Assembly: GCA_947498455.1 (NCBI GenBank)
Contig: CANMKK010000006.1
Coordinates: forward strand, 62,001 to 126,000
Length of the DNA: 64,000 nucleotides
DNA from: an uncultured Aquimarina sp.
GTDB taxonomy: Bacteria > Bacteroidota > Bacteroidia > Flavobacteriales > Flavobacteriaceae
Reading direction: 5' to 3'
Shown: in pieces, positions 36,454 through 45,670 of the stretch
Layout: each line of letters starts with the position of its first letter
Position numbering within the stretch: the stretch's first letter is position 1
Position numbers and translations under genes: made by a program
Notes under the pieces: model-generated
The model's database searches: none
Seen by the model: the letters and a program-made list of their open reading frames with translations, nothing else
Told to the model about the DNA's origin: nothing

Positions 36454-38238
36454 ATGTCTACCAAGAAAAAATCTCTACTTCATAGATTTCTAATATGGAG
36501 GTATCGCAATATCACTAATAAGAATTTTATTCTTATTCTTAGTGTATTGATTGGTGTGCTAGCTGGTTTAGTTTCTGTATTATTAAAAAACAGTACACAC
36601 CTTATTCAGGCAGTTCTGGAAAGCGACCTTATCTCTTGGCAAAATTCACTTTATTTTATTATCCCTGTAATAGGGTTATTAATAGTATATCTCTTTACTA
36701 AATTTGTGTTTAAGCGAGATATAGAGGCTGCAATCCCTCTTATTTTACATGCGTTATCTAAGAGAAATGGAGTTATTGCATCAATTCATGGATACCTCCC
36801 ATTAATCCTAGCCCCGATCACTGTAGGCTTTGGCGGGTCTGTAGGTCTTTTGGGACCAGCGGTTAGTTCTGGATCTTCTATAAGCTCCAGTATTAGCACC
36901 TTATTTCATATGAATAGCAAAACCCGAATCTTACTTATTGGGTGTGCTGCTGCAGGTGCTATATCTGCAGTTTTTAAATCTCCTTTAGCAGGATTGGTAT
37001 TCGCCGTAGAGGTTTTTAGTCTGGATCTTACGCTTACCTCATTACTCCCATTATTATTAGCATCTGTATCTTCTATCATCACATCTTACCTTTTTCTGGG
37101 AGATGAAGTTCTTTTTAGATTTAATGTTATTGAAAAATTCGAACTTACCAATATTCCTTTTTATATCATTCTAGGAATTGGTACAGCAATAGCTTCGATT
37201 TACTTTACCAAAATGTATTTCCAGATTTTTAAATTCTTCAATAGATTTTCTAAAAAAATATATAAATTATTAATCGGTGGTATCGCTATCGGAATTATGC
37301 TCTATTTTATTCCACCACTATATGGAGAAGGATTGGGGTTTATTAATAACTTATTACGAGGAGATCATATTACTGCTTTAGGTACAACTCCTTTTGATGA
37401 TTTCACAAATAACATTTGGGTAGTGATTGGATTATTATTCGGAATAACAATTTTTAAAGCCATCGCCATGACTACTACATTTGCTGCCGGAGGATATGGC
37501 GGAATTTTTATCCCGACTATGGTCATGGGTAGCGCATTGGGAAATGTGGTTGCCAAGGTAATCAATAATTTAGGTTTTGGCGTACAACTATCAGAATCCA
37601 ATTTTACATTATTAGGGATGGCAGGTCTCATTGCTGGTGTATTACACGCACCACTGACCTCCATCTTTTTAATTGCAGAGATTACCTCTAGTTACGAGCT
37701 TTTTGTACCCTTAATGATCACTTCTGCTATTTCCTTTATTATTTCTAAAAACAGTATTGATTATACGATTTATACCCGGGAACTCTCTGAAAAAGGAGAA
37801 TTAATCACACATAATAAAGACGAAACGGTCCTGACTTTATTAAAGATAGATCCTATTATAGAAACTAATTTTGCTACCATTTACCCACATAATACGCTCA
37901 AAGAATTACTCCATAATGCCGTTGCTAAATCCAGTAGAAATATTTTCCCGGTAATTAATGAAACGGAAGAATTAATCGGTATTGTTTTACTCGATGATAT
38001 CCGTGATATCATGTTTGACACCTCACTTTATGAAACAACAACGGTAGAAATGCTCATGAAACAAACACCAGATATTATCAGATATGAAAAAGATAGTGTA
38101 AAGAGAGTCATGAAAAAGTTTCAGGACACAGGAGCCTGGAATTTACCCGTTGTCAAAGACAAAAAGTATTACGGTTTTATATCCAAATCAAAATTACTAA
38201 CCGCATATAGACGAAAGTTGATTAATTTTACCCGCTAA
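36454..38238 (+). CDS. ClC-family chloride channel or transporter with C-terminal CBS domains
   Basis: A 594-residue ClC protein. About ten hydrophobic segments cover 25-435. The pore signature equivalents are AAIPLIL (about 92, for GSGIPE), GSVGLLGPAVSSG (128-140, for GREGP) and GGYGGIFIPTMVMG (about 345, for GxFxP). A pair of CBS domains fills about 455-594 (RNIFPVINETEELIGIVLLD and GAWNLPVVKDKKYYGFISKS). The position of the gating glutamate in GREGP is Leu133 here, so the usual proton-coupled exchange is questionable. It sits in the inner membrane. The next gene, a hydrolase, starts 20 bp downstream, so the two may be co-transcribed. Confidence 0.9.
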   Translation: MSTKKKSLLHRFLIWRYRNITNKNFILILSVLIGVLAGLVSVLLKNSTHLIQAVLESDLISWQNSLYFIIPVIGLLIVYLFTKFVFKRDIEAAIPLILHALSKRNGVIASIHGYLPLILAPITVGFGGSVGLLGPAVSSGSSISSSISTLFHMNSKTRILLIGCAAAGAISAVFKSPLAGLVFAVEVFSLDLTLTSLLPLLLASVSSIITSYLFLGDEVLFRFNVIEKFELTNIPFYIILGIGTAIASIYFTKMYFQIFKFFNRFSKKIYKLLIGGIAIGIMLYFIPPLYGEGLGFINNLLRGDHITALGTTPFDDFTNNIWVVIGLLFGITIFKAIAMTTTFAAGGYGGIFIPTMVMGSALGNVVAKVINNLGFGVQLSESNFTLLGMAGLIAGVLHAPLTSIFLIAEITSSYELFVPLMITSAISFIISKNSIDYTIYTRELSEKGELITHNKDETVLTLLKIDPIIETNFATIYPHNTLKELLHNAVAKSSRNIFPVINETEELIGIVLLDDIRDIMFDTSLYETTTVEMLMKQTPDIIRYEKDSVKRVMKKFQDTGAWNLPVVKDKKYYGFISKSKLLTAYRRKLINFTR

Positions 38239-38258
38239 TAATAGATTACTGAAAACTC

Positions 38259-39155
38259 ATGAATAAAATATATCTCGTACTTTTTTCATTATTATTTTTA
38301 AATTTTGGGTTTGCTCAAAACGGAAAGATTTTGTCTAAAAGGTTAATCGATATTTCAGAAAAACCAATTTGGAATAGAATTTCGGACAACAATAAGTTAC
38401 TTCCTGATTTCGAGCATTTGAATACTTTGAATTTTTACTCTATTACCTATCAAAGTGACAATCAAAAAGTAAAAGGAATCATAGTTGAGCCTAAAAAAGA
38501 AGGAAAGTATCCGGTAGTAATTTATAATCGAGGTGGCAATAGAAACTTTTCTAAGTTAACAGTTGCTACAATGATCCATTTGACTTCTAAACTATCCGAA
38601 AGAGGGTATATTATCATAGGGAGTAATTATAGAACAAAGGATGAGTTTGGAGGTTCTGAAATTAACGATGTTCTAAGCTTAACAGAGACTATAAAAGAGA
38701 TAAAGAAAGCTGATGCTGATTGTATAGGAATGTTTGGCTGGTCCAGAGGCGGAATGATGACCTATCTTGCATTACAAAAATCTAAAAAGATTAGAACTGC
38801 AATTATCGGAAATGGAGTTGCTGATCTTTTCTCTGAAGCAACATTTCGTCCAGAAATGGAAACAAGGGTCTTTGCAGAATGTATTCCGAACTATTGGAAA
38901 AACAAAGAACTCGAATTAAAAAAACGCTCCGCAATTTATTGGGTTGATCAATTGAATAAAAACAGTAGCCTTTTAATCCTTTGTGGTACAAAAGACAAAA
39001 GGGTCAATCCTGAGCAGGCTGATAAGATTGCTTCTAAACTTAGTGAAATTAATTATGATTTTGAACTAAGAAAATTCGAAACCGATCATTATTTTACAGG
39101 AAAAAGAAATGAATTGAATGAATTAGTTATTAATTGGTTTAGCCAAAATTTATAA
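38259..39155 (+). CDS. Exported alpha/beta hydrolase, S9-like
   Basis: A 298-residue protein with a signal peptide (MNKIYLVLFSLLFLNFGFAQ). The alpha/beta hydrolase fold shows the nucleophile elbow GWSRGG in CIGMFGWSRGGMMTYLAL (about 160), an acid in LILCGTKDKRVNPEQA (about 245) and the histidine in KFETDHYFTG (about 277). The layout is that of the catalytic domain of prolyl oligopeptidase (S9) enzymes without the propeller, or of dienelactone-hydrolase-like esterases. It is probably periplasmic, substrate unknown. It follows the ClC gene by 20 bp and precedes a small membrane protein gene by 1 bp, suggesting an operon. Confidence 0.8.
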   Translation: MNKIYLVLFSLLFLNFGFAQNGKILSKRLIDISEKPIWNRISDNNKLLPDFEHLNTLNFYSITYQSDNQKVKGIIVEPKKEGKYPVVIYNRGGNRNFSKLTVATMIHLTSKLSERGYIIIGSNYRTKDEFGGSEINDVLSLTETIKEIKKADADCIGMFGWSRGGMMTYLALQKSKKIRTAIIGNGVADLFSEATFRPEMETRVFAECIPNYWKNKELELKKRSAIYWVDQLNKNSSLLILCGTKDKRVNPEQADKIASKLSEINYDFELRKFETDHYFTGKRNELNELVINWFSQNL

Positions 39156-39156
39156 A

Positions 39157-39405
39157 ATGAAATACGTTATCCGCATATTATTTATCGCTATAATACTTCT
39201 CGTAAGTATTGGTTATTACTATAAAAATTCTGGAGATCATGTAACAGGAGACAAATGGGTTGGGATCGGAATTCTAGCTGCTTCTTTTGTTTTGATGCCA
39301 TTATTTATCTATCATAGATGGAAAGATAAAAAAGTAAAAGATTACATGTTAACCGAAGAAAACTTAAAGAAAATGAAAGATTTTAATAGTGATAAAAAAC
39401 CGTAA
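39157..39405 (+). CDS. Small two-helix membrane protein
   Basis: An 82-residue protein with two predicted transmembrane helices (about 5-22, ILFIAIILLVSIGYY, and about 36-53, VGIGILAASFVLMPLFIYH) and a charged C-terminal tail (HRWKDKKVKDYMLTEENLKK). I do not recognise a named family, though small Flavobacteriaceae membrane proteins of this shape are common. It begins 1 bp after the hydrolase stop, so it is translationally coupled and possibly related in function. Confidence 0.7.
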   Translation: MKYVIRILFIAIILLVSIGYYYKNSGDHVTGDKWVGIGILAASFVLMPLFIYHRWKDKKVKDYMLTEENLKKMKDFNSDKKP

Positions 39406-39451
39406 TTCTTAGGAAATTATGAAAATATTTACATTTTCATAACAATTTATG

Positions 39452-39478
39452 TTGCATTAAAAACTAACTTTATGTTTC
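39452..39478 (+). promoter_or_regulatory. Predicted promoter of the cold shock gene
   Basis: TTG (39452-39454) is followed after 16 nt by TATGTTTC (39471-39478), close to TAnnTTTG with C in the last place. It is 19 nt before the ATG, giving a very short leader, unlike the long leaders of E. coli cspA. Confidence 0.4.
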
Positions 39479-39497
39479 AAAAATTATTTTTATTACA

Positions 39498-39698
39498 ATG
39501 GAAGGAACAGTTAAATTTTTTAATGAATCAAAAGGTTACGGATTTATTACCAACGACGAAACAGGAAAAGACATCTTTGTACACGCCTCTGGATTAAACG
39601 GAGAAGCATTAAATGAAGGTGACAAAGTAGAGTATCAAGAAGAAGAAGGAAGAAAAGGAGTTATCGCTGCAAAAGTACGTGTACTCCACGACGGTTAA
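39498..39698 (+). CDS. Cold shock domain protein
   Basis: A 66-residue single-domain cold shock protein that binds single-stranded nucleic acid and melts RNA structure. The RNP1 motif KGYGFIT (12-18) and RNP2 motif DIFVHAS (about 25-31) are both present, after the usual GTVKFFNESKG start. The C-terminal basic end (KGVIAAKVRVLHDG) is normal. It is monocistronic, with a predicted promoter upstream and a terminator immediately downstream. Confidence 0.95.
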   Translation: MEGTVKFFNESKGYGFITNDETGKDIFVHASGLNGEALNEGDKVEYQEEEGRKGVIAAKVRVLHDG

Positions 39699-39716
39699 GA
39701 TAAAAGTTTCCCAGTT

Positions 39717-39748
39717 AAAAAGCGTTGGCAAATTGCAGCGCTTTTTTT
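39717..39748. terminator. Bidirectional terminator between the cold shock gene and the next gene
   Basis: AAAAAGCG (39717-39724) and CGCTTTTT (39739-39746) form the stem, with a further weak extension in the loop, and T-runs follow. It lies 19 bp after the cold shock stop and ends at the stop of the convergent gene at 39747. Confidence 0.75.
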
Positions 39749-40511
39749 ATTTATTACTTCTATACTTTGCTTTAAATCCTTCACTCTTCCCTAACAAAAA
39801 CTCTAATATTTCTAATTTATTTTTGGATTTTAACACCTTCTCCATTGTTTGATTTTCATTTAAGAAATCTTTAAAATCATATATTTCTACTTCCTTTATT
39901 TCTAGCTCACTAATTATAAAATCATCTTTATAAAAATCAGAGATTACTGGCACTTCCATTTTTTTGGTGTTTTTGTTTTTAAAAATACTAGTAACCATTC
40001 TTCCAACAGCAATTAAATTAACAGGTGTTTTATCCATTTCATTCGCTATAACTGTATTTCGTATCGTCTTTGCCCCCATTTCTTTAACAAATGGTGTTGT
40101 ATCCAATGTTGCAAAACTCCATAAAGGAAGTTTCTTTCCGTATGTTTTAATGCGACCAATATCCTCTTCTGGTTTTCCTAATAAAGCATATAAAGACAAT
40201 CGTACTTCATCCAGTTCATTCACCTTAATTTCTAATTGAATATTCAGGTTAGGATTCTCTAGATCTTCTTTAGCAACGATAAGAGTTTTTTGTTGATATC
40301 TTACAGAAGAAAAAACTATAGTATCTCCCAGTACGGCTTTTATCCTAAAAAAGCCTCTTTCATCATTTATGGTTCCTATCTTCTGAGTTACATTCGTAAT
40401 GTTAATCGGAATATCTTCATCAGAAATGATGCTACCACTCAGAAAATTAATTTCTTGCGAAATTACGGCCTGACATATCAAGCCAATAATAAAGAGTATC
40501 GTTTTTTGCAT
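39747..40511 (-). CDS. Exported protein with carboxypeptidase-like regulatory domain
   Basis: A 254-residue protein with signal peptide (MQKTILFIIGLICQAVISQ). The first 100 residues form a carboxypeptidase-like (CarboxypepD_reg-like) beta-sandwich: SGSIISDEDIPINITNVTQK, then GTINDERGFFRIKAVLGDTI. The remainder is mainly helical and charged (VEIYDFKDFLNENQTMEKVL) with no named domain. In Bacteroidota such proteins are periplasmic or outer membrane associated and often accompany TonB receptors, but none is adjacent. The function is unknown. Confidence 0.8.
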   Translation of the reverse strand: MQKTILFIIGLICQAVISQEINFLSGSIISDEDIPINITNVTQKIGTINDERGFFRIKAVLGDTIVFSSVRYQQKTLIVAKEDLENPNLNIQLEIKVNELDEVRLSLYALLGKPEEDIGRIKTYGKKLPLWSFATLDTTPFVKEMGAKTIRNTVIANEMDKTPVNLIAVGRMVTSIFKNKNTKKMEVPVISDFYKDDFIISELEIKEVEIYDFKDFLNENQTMEKVLKSKNKLEILEFLLGKSEGFKAKYRSNK

Positions 40512-40625
40512 GTATTGTACTTACCCCAATTCTCAAATGAAATTGGTATTATGCAAAAAAGACGGATTGAAAGTAATTCAGTTGCAACAACAGATAATAA
40601 TAACAATAAAGCTTGAGCGGTTCTT

Positions 40626-41075
40626 CTAATTCAGGTTTCTTTTTTCTATAAAAAAACGTTTTAATAATTGACTACATTCTTCTTCTAATATTCCGCCTGT
40701 CATTTCTGTTTTTGGGTGTAAAGTTGTACCCATAGCAATACATCCACGTTGTTGATCTCTGGCTCCATATACAATTTTACCAATCTGACTCCAAAACAAA
40801 GCTCCTGCACACATCTGGCAAGGTTCTATTGTTACATACAGCGTGCATTCTTTTAGGTATTTTCCTCCTAAAAAATTGGCTGCAGCCGTGATTGCCTGCA
40901 TTTCTGCATGAGCAGTAACATCGTTCAATAACTCTGTAAGGTTATGTGCCCTGGCAATAACCCTATCTGCAACCACCACAACAGCTCCTATTGGAATTTC
41001 TCCTTTATCATAAGCTGCTTCTGCTTCTTGTAATGCTTTACGCATATAATGGGTATCATCAAATGGATCAATCAT
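40626..41075 (-). CDS. tadA: tRNA-specific adenosine deaminase or related nucleoside deaminase
   Basis: A 149-residue zinc deaminase of the CDA superfamily. The zinc and catalytic residues are visible in AHAEMQAI (HAE, about 54-56) and in EPCQMCAGAL (PCxxC, about 84-87). The size and the start (MRKALQEAEAAYDKGEIPIGAVVV) match TadA, which converts A34 to inosine in tRNA-Arg(ACG). Guanine deaminase-like paralogues share these motifs, so the exact substrate is an inference. It is cytoplasmic and monocistronic. Confidence 0.88.
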   Translation of the reverse strand: MIDPFDDTHYMRKALQEAEAAYDKGEIPIGAVVVVADRVIARAHNLTELLNDVTAHAEMQAITAAANFLGGKYLKECTLYVTIEPCQMCAGALFWSQIGKIVYGARDQQRGCIAMGTTLHPKTEMTGGILEEECSQLLKRFFIEKRNLN

Positions 41076-41393
41076 TAGTAACTATTTAGAATCAAAAACA
41101 AACTTAAACAAATTGACAAATAAAACACCTCAATATACAATGGAAATTGGGAAATGCCTTTTTCAAAAAAAATCACCCCTTTAGCCCAAACTATATAATA
41201 GAAAACCTATATTTTCATTATTATATTCTTAATAAAAAACAGCTAATAAAAAACTATATTTGCGGCTTCACGGAATACGAACCTATATACAATATCAAAA
41301 AAAGTAAAGCGATAAAATACATTTAGATTTTCAGAACAAATTACTTACAGAATTAGTATTCCAAATAAAGTTTGTTTTAAAATTATCAACAGA
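41076..41393. other. Intergenic region between tadA and the S9 peptidase gene
   Basis: This 318-bp divergent gap contains a predicted promoter box for the peptidase (41255-41262). No gene or hairpin of note is seen. Confidence 0.4.
41255..41262 (+). promoter_or_regulatory. Predicted -7 box for the S9 peptidase gene
   Basis: TATATTTG matches TAnnTTTG exactly, followed by CGGC. No clear TTG is found at the ideal distance. If used, the leader is about 125 nt, long for this window. Confidence 0.4.
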
Positions 41394-43649
41394 ATGAAAA
41401 TTTCAACAATTACCCTCCTATTTTTATTATTCTTATCCAGAACGATTTCCGGTCAAAATGAAATCACTATCGAAGATTACAATCGTGCTGTGGGATATAT
41501 GTATGACAATTACAATAACAAAAAAGTATTTAATACACATATCAAACCAAACTGGTTTCCTGATAGCACTGGTGTATGGTTTATAAATCATACCCCCGAT
41601 ACTAAAAAATACCTAAAAGTTACTTTTCCGGATATGGTTCAGTCAGATGTATTCGATCATGAAAAAATGGCTGTAGCTCTAAATGAAGTTCTTGGAGGAA
41701 ATATCAAGGCTACAGATTTACCTATTTCTAATATAGTATATGAAAATACACATGAGTTATTAATCACCGCTCTAGGAAAAAAATTCGTGTATGATACAAA
41801 GACAGAAACTCTTACCAAGAAAGTAGATAAAAAATCCACCAATACTAACAAGATAGTTTCTCCTGATAAAAAATGGGAAGCATACACCAAAGATTATAAT
41901 CTATATATAAAATCCCTAGAAACTAATGAGGTCAAACAACTTAGCACCAAAGGAAAAAAAGGATATGAATATGCTTCTTGGTATGGATGGTACGATACCA
42001 TCGAAGGAGAAAATGGCAAAAGACCTGAACATTTCTGGGCAGAATGGTCTAAAGATAGTGAATGGATATATGCCAATATTTGTGATCTAAGCACTGCAAA
42101 AAAGATGTATTTGCTCGATTGGAGTATTGATTCATTGTATCGTCCTAAATTGTTATCATACTATCGTGGATCTCCGGGAGATACCGACATGGTATATATC
42201 GATCCAGTATTCTTTAATATCAAAACAGGTAAAGAAATCAAACCCAATTTACCAAGAAGCACGCATATTAACGATATAGAAGTAACCCGATCCAGTTCAC
42301 CAAATAAAGTATACCTACAGCAAATGGATAGAGGGTTTAAAAAAGTGAGTATCTATTCTTTTGACCTTGCCAATGAAAAACTAGACACTGTATATACGGA
42401 AAGTAGTACTACCAATATTGATAACTTTCGCTATGAATTTTTAGATACTAATAACCTTATGTTTTTCTTATCTGAGAAAAGCGGTTGGCGTCAATTATAT
42501 AGTATTAACCTAAAAACAAAAAAAGAAACCCCTATTACGAATGGTAATTATTATATAAATGGTATCGAACGAATAGATGAAAAAAATAAAACCATCTATT
42601 TCAGAGCTTCTTCAAAAGAACAAGGTCGAAACCCTTATCATCAGCACTTATATAGCATCTCTTTTAATGGAAAAAATCTAAAACTACTCACCAAAGAAAA
42701 CCTTCATCATAGTGTTAGTATTTCTCCGGACAACAAATACTTTGTAGACAATTTATCTGATCTACAAACACCAACAACTACTGTATTAAGGAATACTTCT
42801 AATGGAAAAGTACTACTAGAACTTGGCCGTGCTGATATTACTAAATTAGAAGGATGGAATCCTCCTGAGGCATTTACAGCTACCGCTCGTGATGGCAAAA
42901 CAACCATATATGGCGCCCTCTGGAAACCTTCTAACTTTGACCCTAATAAAAAATATCCGGTGCTAGAAATGACCTATACTGGTCCGCATACACAATTATT
43001 CCCAAATAGTTTTTCACGTGCTTTTCGCTTACAAACATATGCCGAACTTGGATTTATAGCCGTTGTGGTAGATGGATTAGGATCTTCTGGAAGGTCTAAG
43101 GAATTTCATGACCACTCTTATAAAAACTTAAGTAGAAATCTAGAAGATCATATCATTGCTATCAAAGAATTAGGAAAAAAATACAGTTGGGTCGATACTA
43201 CCCGTGTAGGTATTTTTGGGCATTCTGCAGGAGGATATGATACAGGTCGTGCATTATTAGGGTATCCTGAGTTTTATAAAGTAGGAGTGGCTAGTTCTGC
43301 GGATCACGATCATAGAATGGAAAAAGCCTGGTGGCCCGAAATGTATATGGGATGGCCGGTAGATGAGAATTATCATTCGCAATCCAATATTACAGAAGCT
43401 AGCAAAGGAAATCTAAAAGGCAAATTGCTACTGGTACATGGAGGCATTGATGAAAACGTAAATCCATCCGCTACTTTTAAACTGGCAGAAACATTAATCA
43501 AAGCAGATAAACCATTTGATATGCTTATCATCCCAAGTCAGCGCCATCAATATCGCGGCATTTATAAAAATTATTTCCTAAAAGTAAAATGGAACTATTT
43601 TGTAGAGCATTTACTGGGAGCAGAACCTATCTGGGACTTTAAATGGTAA
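41394..43649 (+). CDS. S9 family peptidase, dipeptidyl peptidase IV-like
   Basis: A 751-residue exported serine peptidase with signal peptide (MKISTITLLFLLFLSRTISG). The N-terminal propeller domain spans about 60-480 and the alpha/beta hydrolase domain about 500-751. The nucleophile is in GIFGHSAGGYDTGR (about 610), the acid in LLVHGGIDENVNPS (about 687), and the histidine in PSQRHQYRG (about 720). It belongs to the DPP IV/acylaminoacyl peptidase branch but lacks the DWVYEEE motif of the other copy at 6619-8790, so its specificity probably differs. It is monocistronic with its own terminator. Confidence 0.9.
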   Translation: MKISTITLLFLLFLSRTISGQNEITIEDYNRAVGYMYDNYNNKKVFNTHIKPNWFPDSTGVWFINHTPDTKKYLKVTFPDMVQSDVFDHEKMAVALNEVLGGNIKATDLPISNIVYENTHELLITALGKKFVYDTKTETLTKKVDKKSTNTNKIVSPDKKWEAYTKDYNLYIKSLETNEVKQLSTKGKKGYEYASWYGWYDTIEGENGKRPEHFWAEWSKDSEWIYANICDLSTAKKMYLLDWSIDSLYRPKLLSYYRGSPGDTDMVYIDPVFFNIKTGKEIKPNLPRSTHINDIEVTRSSSPNKVYLQQMDRGFKKVSIYSFDLANEKLDTVYTESSTTNIDNFRYEFLDTNNLMFFLSEKSGWRQLYSINLKTKKETPITNGNYYINGIERIDEKNKTIYFRASSKEQGRNPYHQHLYSISFNGKNLKLLTKENLHHSVSISPDNKYFVDNLSDLQTPTTTVLRNTSNGKVLLELGRADITKLEGWNPPEAFTATARDGKTTIYGALWKPSNFDPNKKYPVLEMTYTGPHTQLFPNSFSRAFRLQTYAELGFIAVVVDGLGSSGRSKEFHDHSYKNLSRNLEDHIIAIKELGKKYSWVDTTRVGIFGHSAGGYDTGRALLGYPEFYKVGVASSADHDHRMEKAWWPEMYMGWPVDENYHSQSNITEASKGNLKGKLLLVHGGIDENVNPSATFKLAETLIKADKPFDMLIIPSQRHQYRGIYKNYFLKVKWNYFVEHLLGAEPIWDFKW

Positions 43650-43654
43650 AAAGA

Positions 43655-43688
43655 CACCCTCTATATTTAAAAACGGATATAGAGGGTG
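43655..43688 (+). terminator. Terminator of the S9 peptidase gene
   Basis: Arms CACCCTCTATAT (43655-43666) and ATATAGAGGGTG (43677-43688) around a 10-nt loop, 5 bp after the stop. A second hairpin with 7-bp arms TCTCCAT and ATGGAGA follows at 43709-43734 and may act for the convergent gene at 43761. Confidence 0.75.
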
Positions 43689-43760
43689 CTAGTTAATCAT
43701 ACTAACCCTCTCCATAAAACATTCTCTATGGAGAAGATGATATATTTTTTATCAAATTTA

Positions 43761-44411
43761 TTAACCTGGTATAAAATCAATAAATTTCACAATATACGCT
43801 ACATCCTCTCCATCTATATTAGCAATAAGTGTATCCAGAGTGAGGTCAATCACATCATCTTGAGAAGGAGTGGTAGTTACTTCTCCTTTTGTAATAATAT
43901 CCAGTTGAATAGTAGACCCTATCTCATCTAGAATATCCAATTTAAAATTAAATTCGATTATTTTACTTACCTCATCAATTGTTCCCTCTAATGTTACTGT
44001 TAATGTTTCTCCAGAAGTATCTTTTGTTTTATAAATGACATTAATTTCTACGATACCATTCTTTACTATCGTTTCTGTATTATAATCCTTAATAGATCCA
44101 TTTTCGGCACTAACTCTGTAGCGTATACTATTGCTTCCTGAAAAATTTTCAATTGATGGTTCACTATATAGTGTAGCCTTATCAGATATTTCTATTATGG
44201 GTAGAAACATAAAATCTCTAAAATGACGAGAAGGAAATGCATAAATTAACAACTTATCCTCTGTAATTTCAGTTTCTATACCTGATTCTGGTATTTCAAA
44301 ACGTACTATGTTGTTTTCTCCTGATAGTACCTTTGGTTCTTGATCATTATCAGAAGAACAAGAGATAAAAGATATACATACAATTAATATAAGGGGCATC
44401 ATATTTTTCAT
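43761..44411 (-). CDS. Predicted lipoprotein of unknown function
   Basis: A 216-residue protein with a lipoprotein signal peptide (MKNMMPLILIVCISFISCSS, lipobox ISC, Cys19). Ser-Ser-Asp-Asn-Asp after the cysteine fits the Bacteroidota lipoprotein export signal pattern for surface display. The middle (NNIVRFEIPESGIETEITED, YRVSAENGSIKDYNTETI) resembles the DUF5018-like beta-sandwich repeats seen in Bacteroidota surface lipoproteins. The last part (about 130-216) is acidic and beta-rich. The function is unknown. Confidence 0.75.
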   Translation of the reverse strand: MKNMMPLILIVCISFISCSSDNDQEPKVLSGENNIVRFEIPESGIETEITEDKLLIYAFPSRHFRDFMFLPIIEISDKATLYSEPSIENFSGSNSIRYRVSAENGSIKDYNTETIVKNGIVEINVIYKTKDTSGETLTVTLEGTIDEVSKIIEFNFKLDILDEIGSTIQLDIITKGEVTTTPSQDDVIDLTLDTLIANIDGEDVAYIVKFIDFIPG

Positions 44412-44584
44412 AAAGTATTGTTGTTTAGATTACTTAAAGATTACATAGATAGTATTTTTTCTTTAGATTTTTGAGGTTTGGAAATAAAAACGGTGAATTC
44501 GAACTCTGAAAAATCAAGAAACAAGACTATTTTTGATATCGAGACAAGTTTTCGAACATTAAAATTTCGATTATCTAGTAAATC
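44412..44584. other. Short intergenic region
   Basis: This 173-bp gap lies between two minus-strand genes. It should hold the promoter of the lipoprotein gene at 43761-44411. I see no clear promoter match, terminator or ORF. Confidence 0.3.
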
Positions 44585-45670
44585 TCACTTAGTGAGCAAA
44601 TATACCAAGCGGCCATCCATATGATCCGCTACTTTACCATAGGCAATCAGAGAGGCACCTAGTGTTATTCGTTTGTTTTTACCAATACGATACCAAAACG
44701 AATATCGCTGATACCAATTATTGGTTTGGATATTCTTTGGCCGGGTAACATAAATTCCCGCCTGTTGCAAAAAATGAAAGTTCCCAAACGAAAACTGATG
44801 ACCTACTAGTAGTGCTGAGGAAAAAGCCGAATCGCTGATTTGTCGGTTTTCGGCTATTTTGGCATCCGAATAATCATACCACAGTTCCACTCCCCCATTA
44901 ATACCATTGATTCTCGACAAAGGTTTTAATCCTCCTCCCATAACACCAATAAGGGGATGATTAGATGCTTCTGCCTCTCTATCCGATGACCTTAGGCTTG
45001 CCAAAGCACCTATATACCACAGTAATGACCGATCATAATCTCTTAAGGAATCTGGCTTAACTTTCAATTTTTCGAAATTAAATATCCGATCGACACCAAT
45101 AGAAACCGTAGGAAAGTTCATTCCTTTATTTGGTTGTTTTTGCCCTCCATTCGAAATATGATTATAATTTGCCGATAGATTGATTGCGTATTGATCATTT
45201 ATATGATAATTAAGATGTAGTGACAATGCCAGATAAAAACTCAAATTAGTACTGAATAATACATTTTCAGGATTTGTTTCGGCATCAAATTTTTTATCGA
45301 GATACGTAGCCCCGATAGATCCCCGTAAAGAAAATTTTAAAGGACCTTTATAAGTAAGATAAGGTTCTACATAATAGATAAGATTATAAGAACTCCCTAA
45401 TACTGCTGGATTATTATAATTGAAATAAGCCAAAGAAAAACCACTCCGACCATAGCAATGACAGGTTTTCCATGCCTTATCTGTGATCTTAAGCCTGCTA
45501 TATTCTAACTGTATACCAAAAGGGTTTGTTTGGGAAATAGGTTTCAGTTCCGGAGCATGTGCAATGATAAAACCATAGTGAGATTTTATTCCATATATAG
45601 AAGGGTTGCCCTGGGATAATGTACTATCCCAAAAAGCTAATAGTATCCAAAATAACCCCATATACTTCAT
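44585..45670 (-). CDS. PagL-like lipid A 3-O-deacylase family protein
   Basis: A 361-residue outer membrane protein when started at the ATG at 45670 (MKYMGLFWILLAFWDSTLSQ). The longer frame begins with a GTG at 45703 and adds 11 residues before the signal peptide. The barrel contains the PagL catalytic signature in SANYNHISNGGQKQPNKGMN (HxSN motif). PagL removes the 3-O acyl chain of lipid A in the outer membrane. This protein is more than twice the 150-170 residues of classical PagL, the extra half being another barrel-like region (about 215-360), as in Bacteroidota acyloxyacyl hydrolase homologues. Genuine activity is inferred. Confidence 0.8.
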   Translation of the reverse strand: MKYMGLFWILLAFWDSTLSQGNPSIYGIKSHYGFIIAHAPELKPISQTNPFGIQLEYSRLKITDKAWKTCHCYGRSGFSLAYFNYNNPAVLGSSYNLIYYVEPYLTYKGPLKFSLRGSIGATYLDKKFDAETNPENVLFSTNLSFYLALSLHLNYHINDQYAINLSANYNHISNGGQKQPNKGMNFPTVSIGVDRIFNFEKLKVKPDSLRDYDRSLLWYIGALASLRSSDREAEASNHPLIGVMGGGLKPLSRINGINGGVELWYDYSDAKIAENRQISDSAFSSALLVGHQFSFGNFHFLQQAGIYVTRPKNIQTNNWYQRYSFWYRIGKNKRITLGASLIAYGKVADHMDGRLVYLLTK

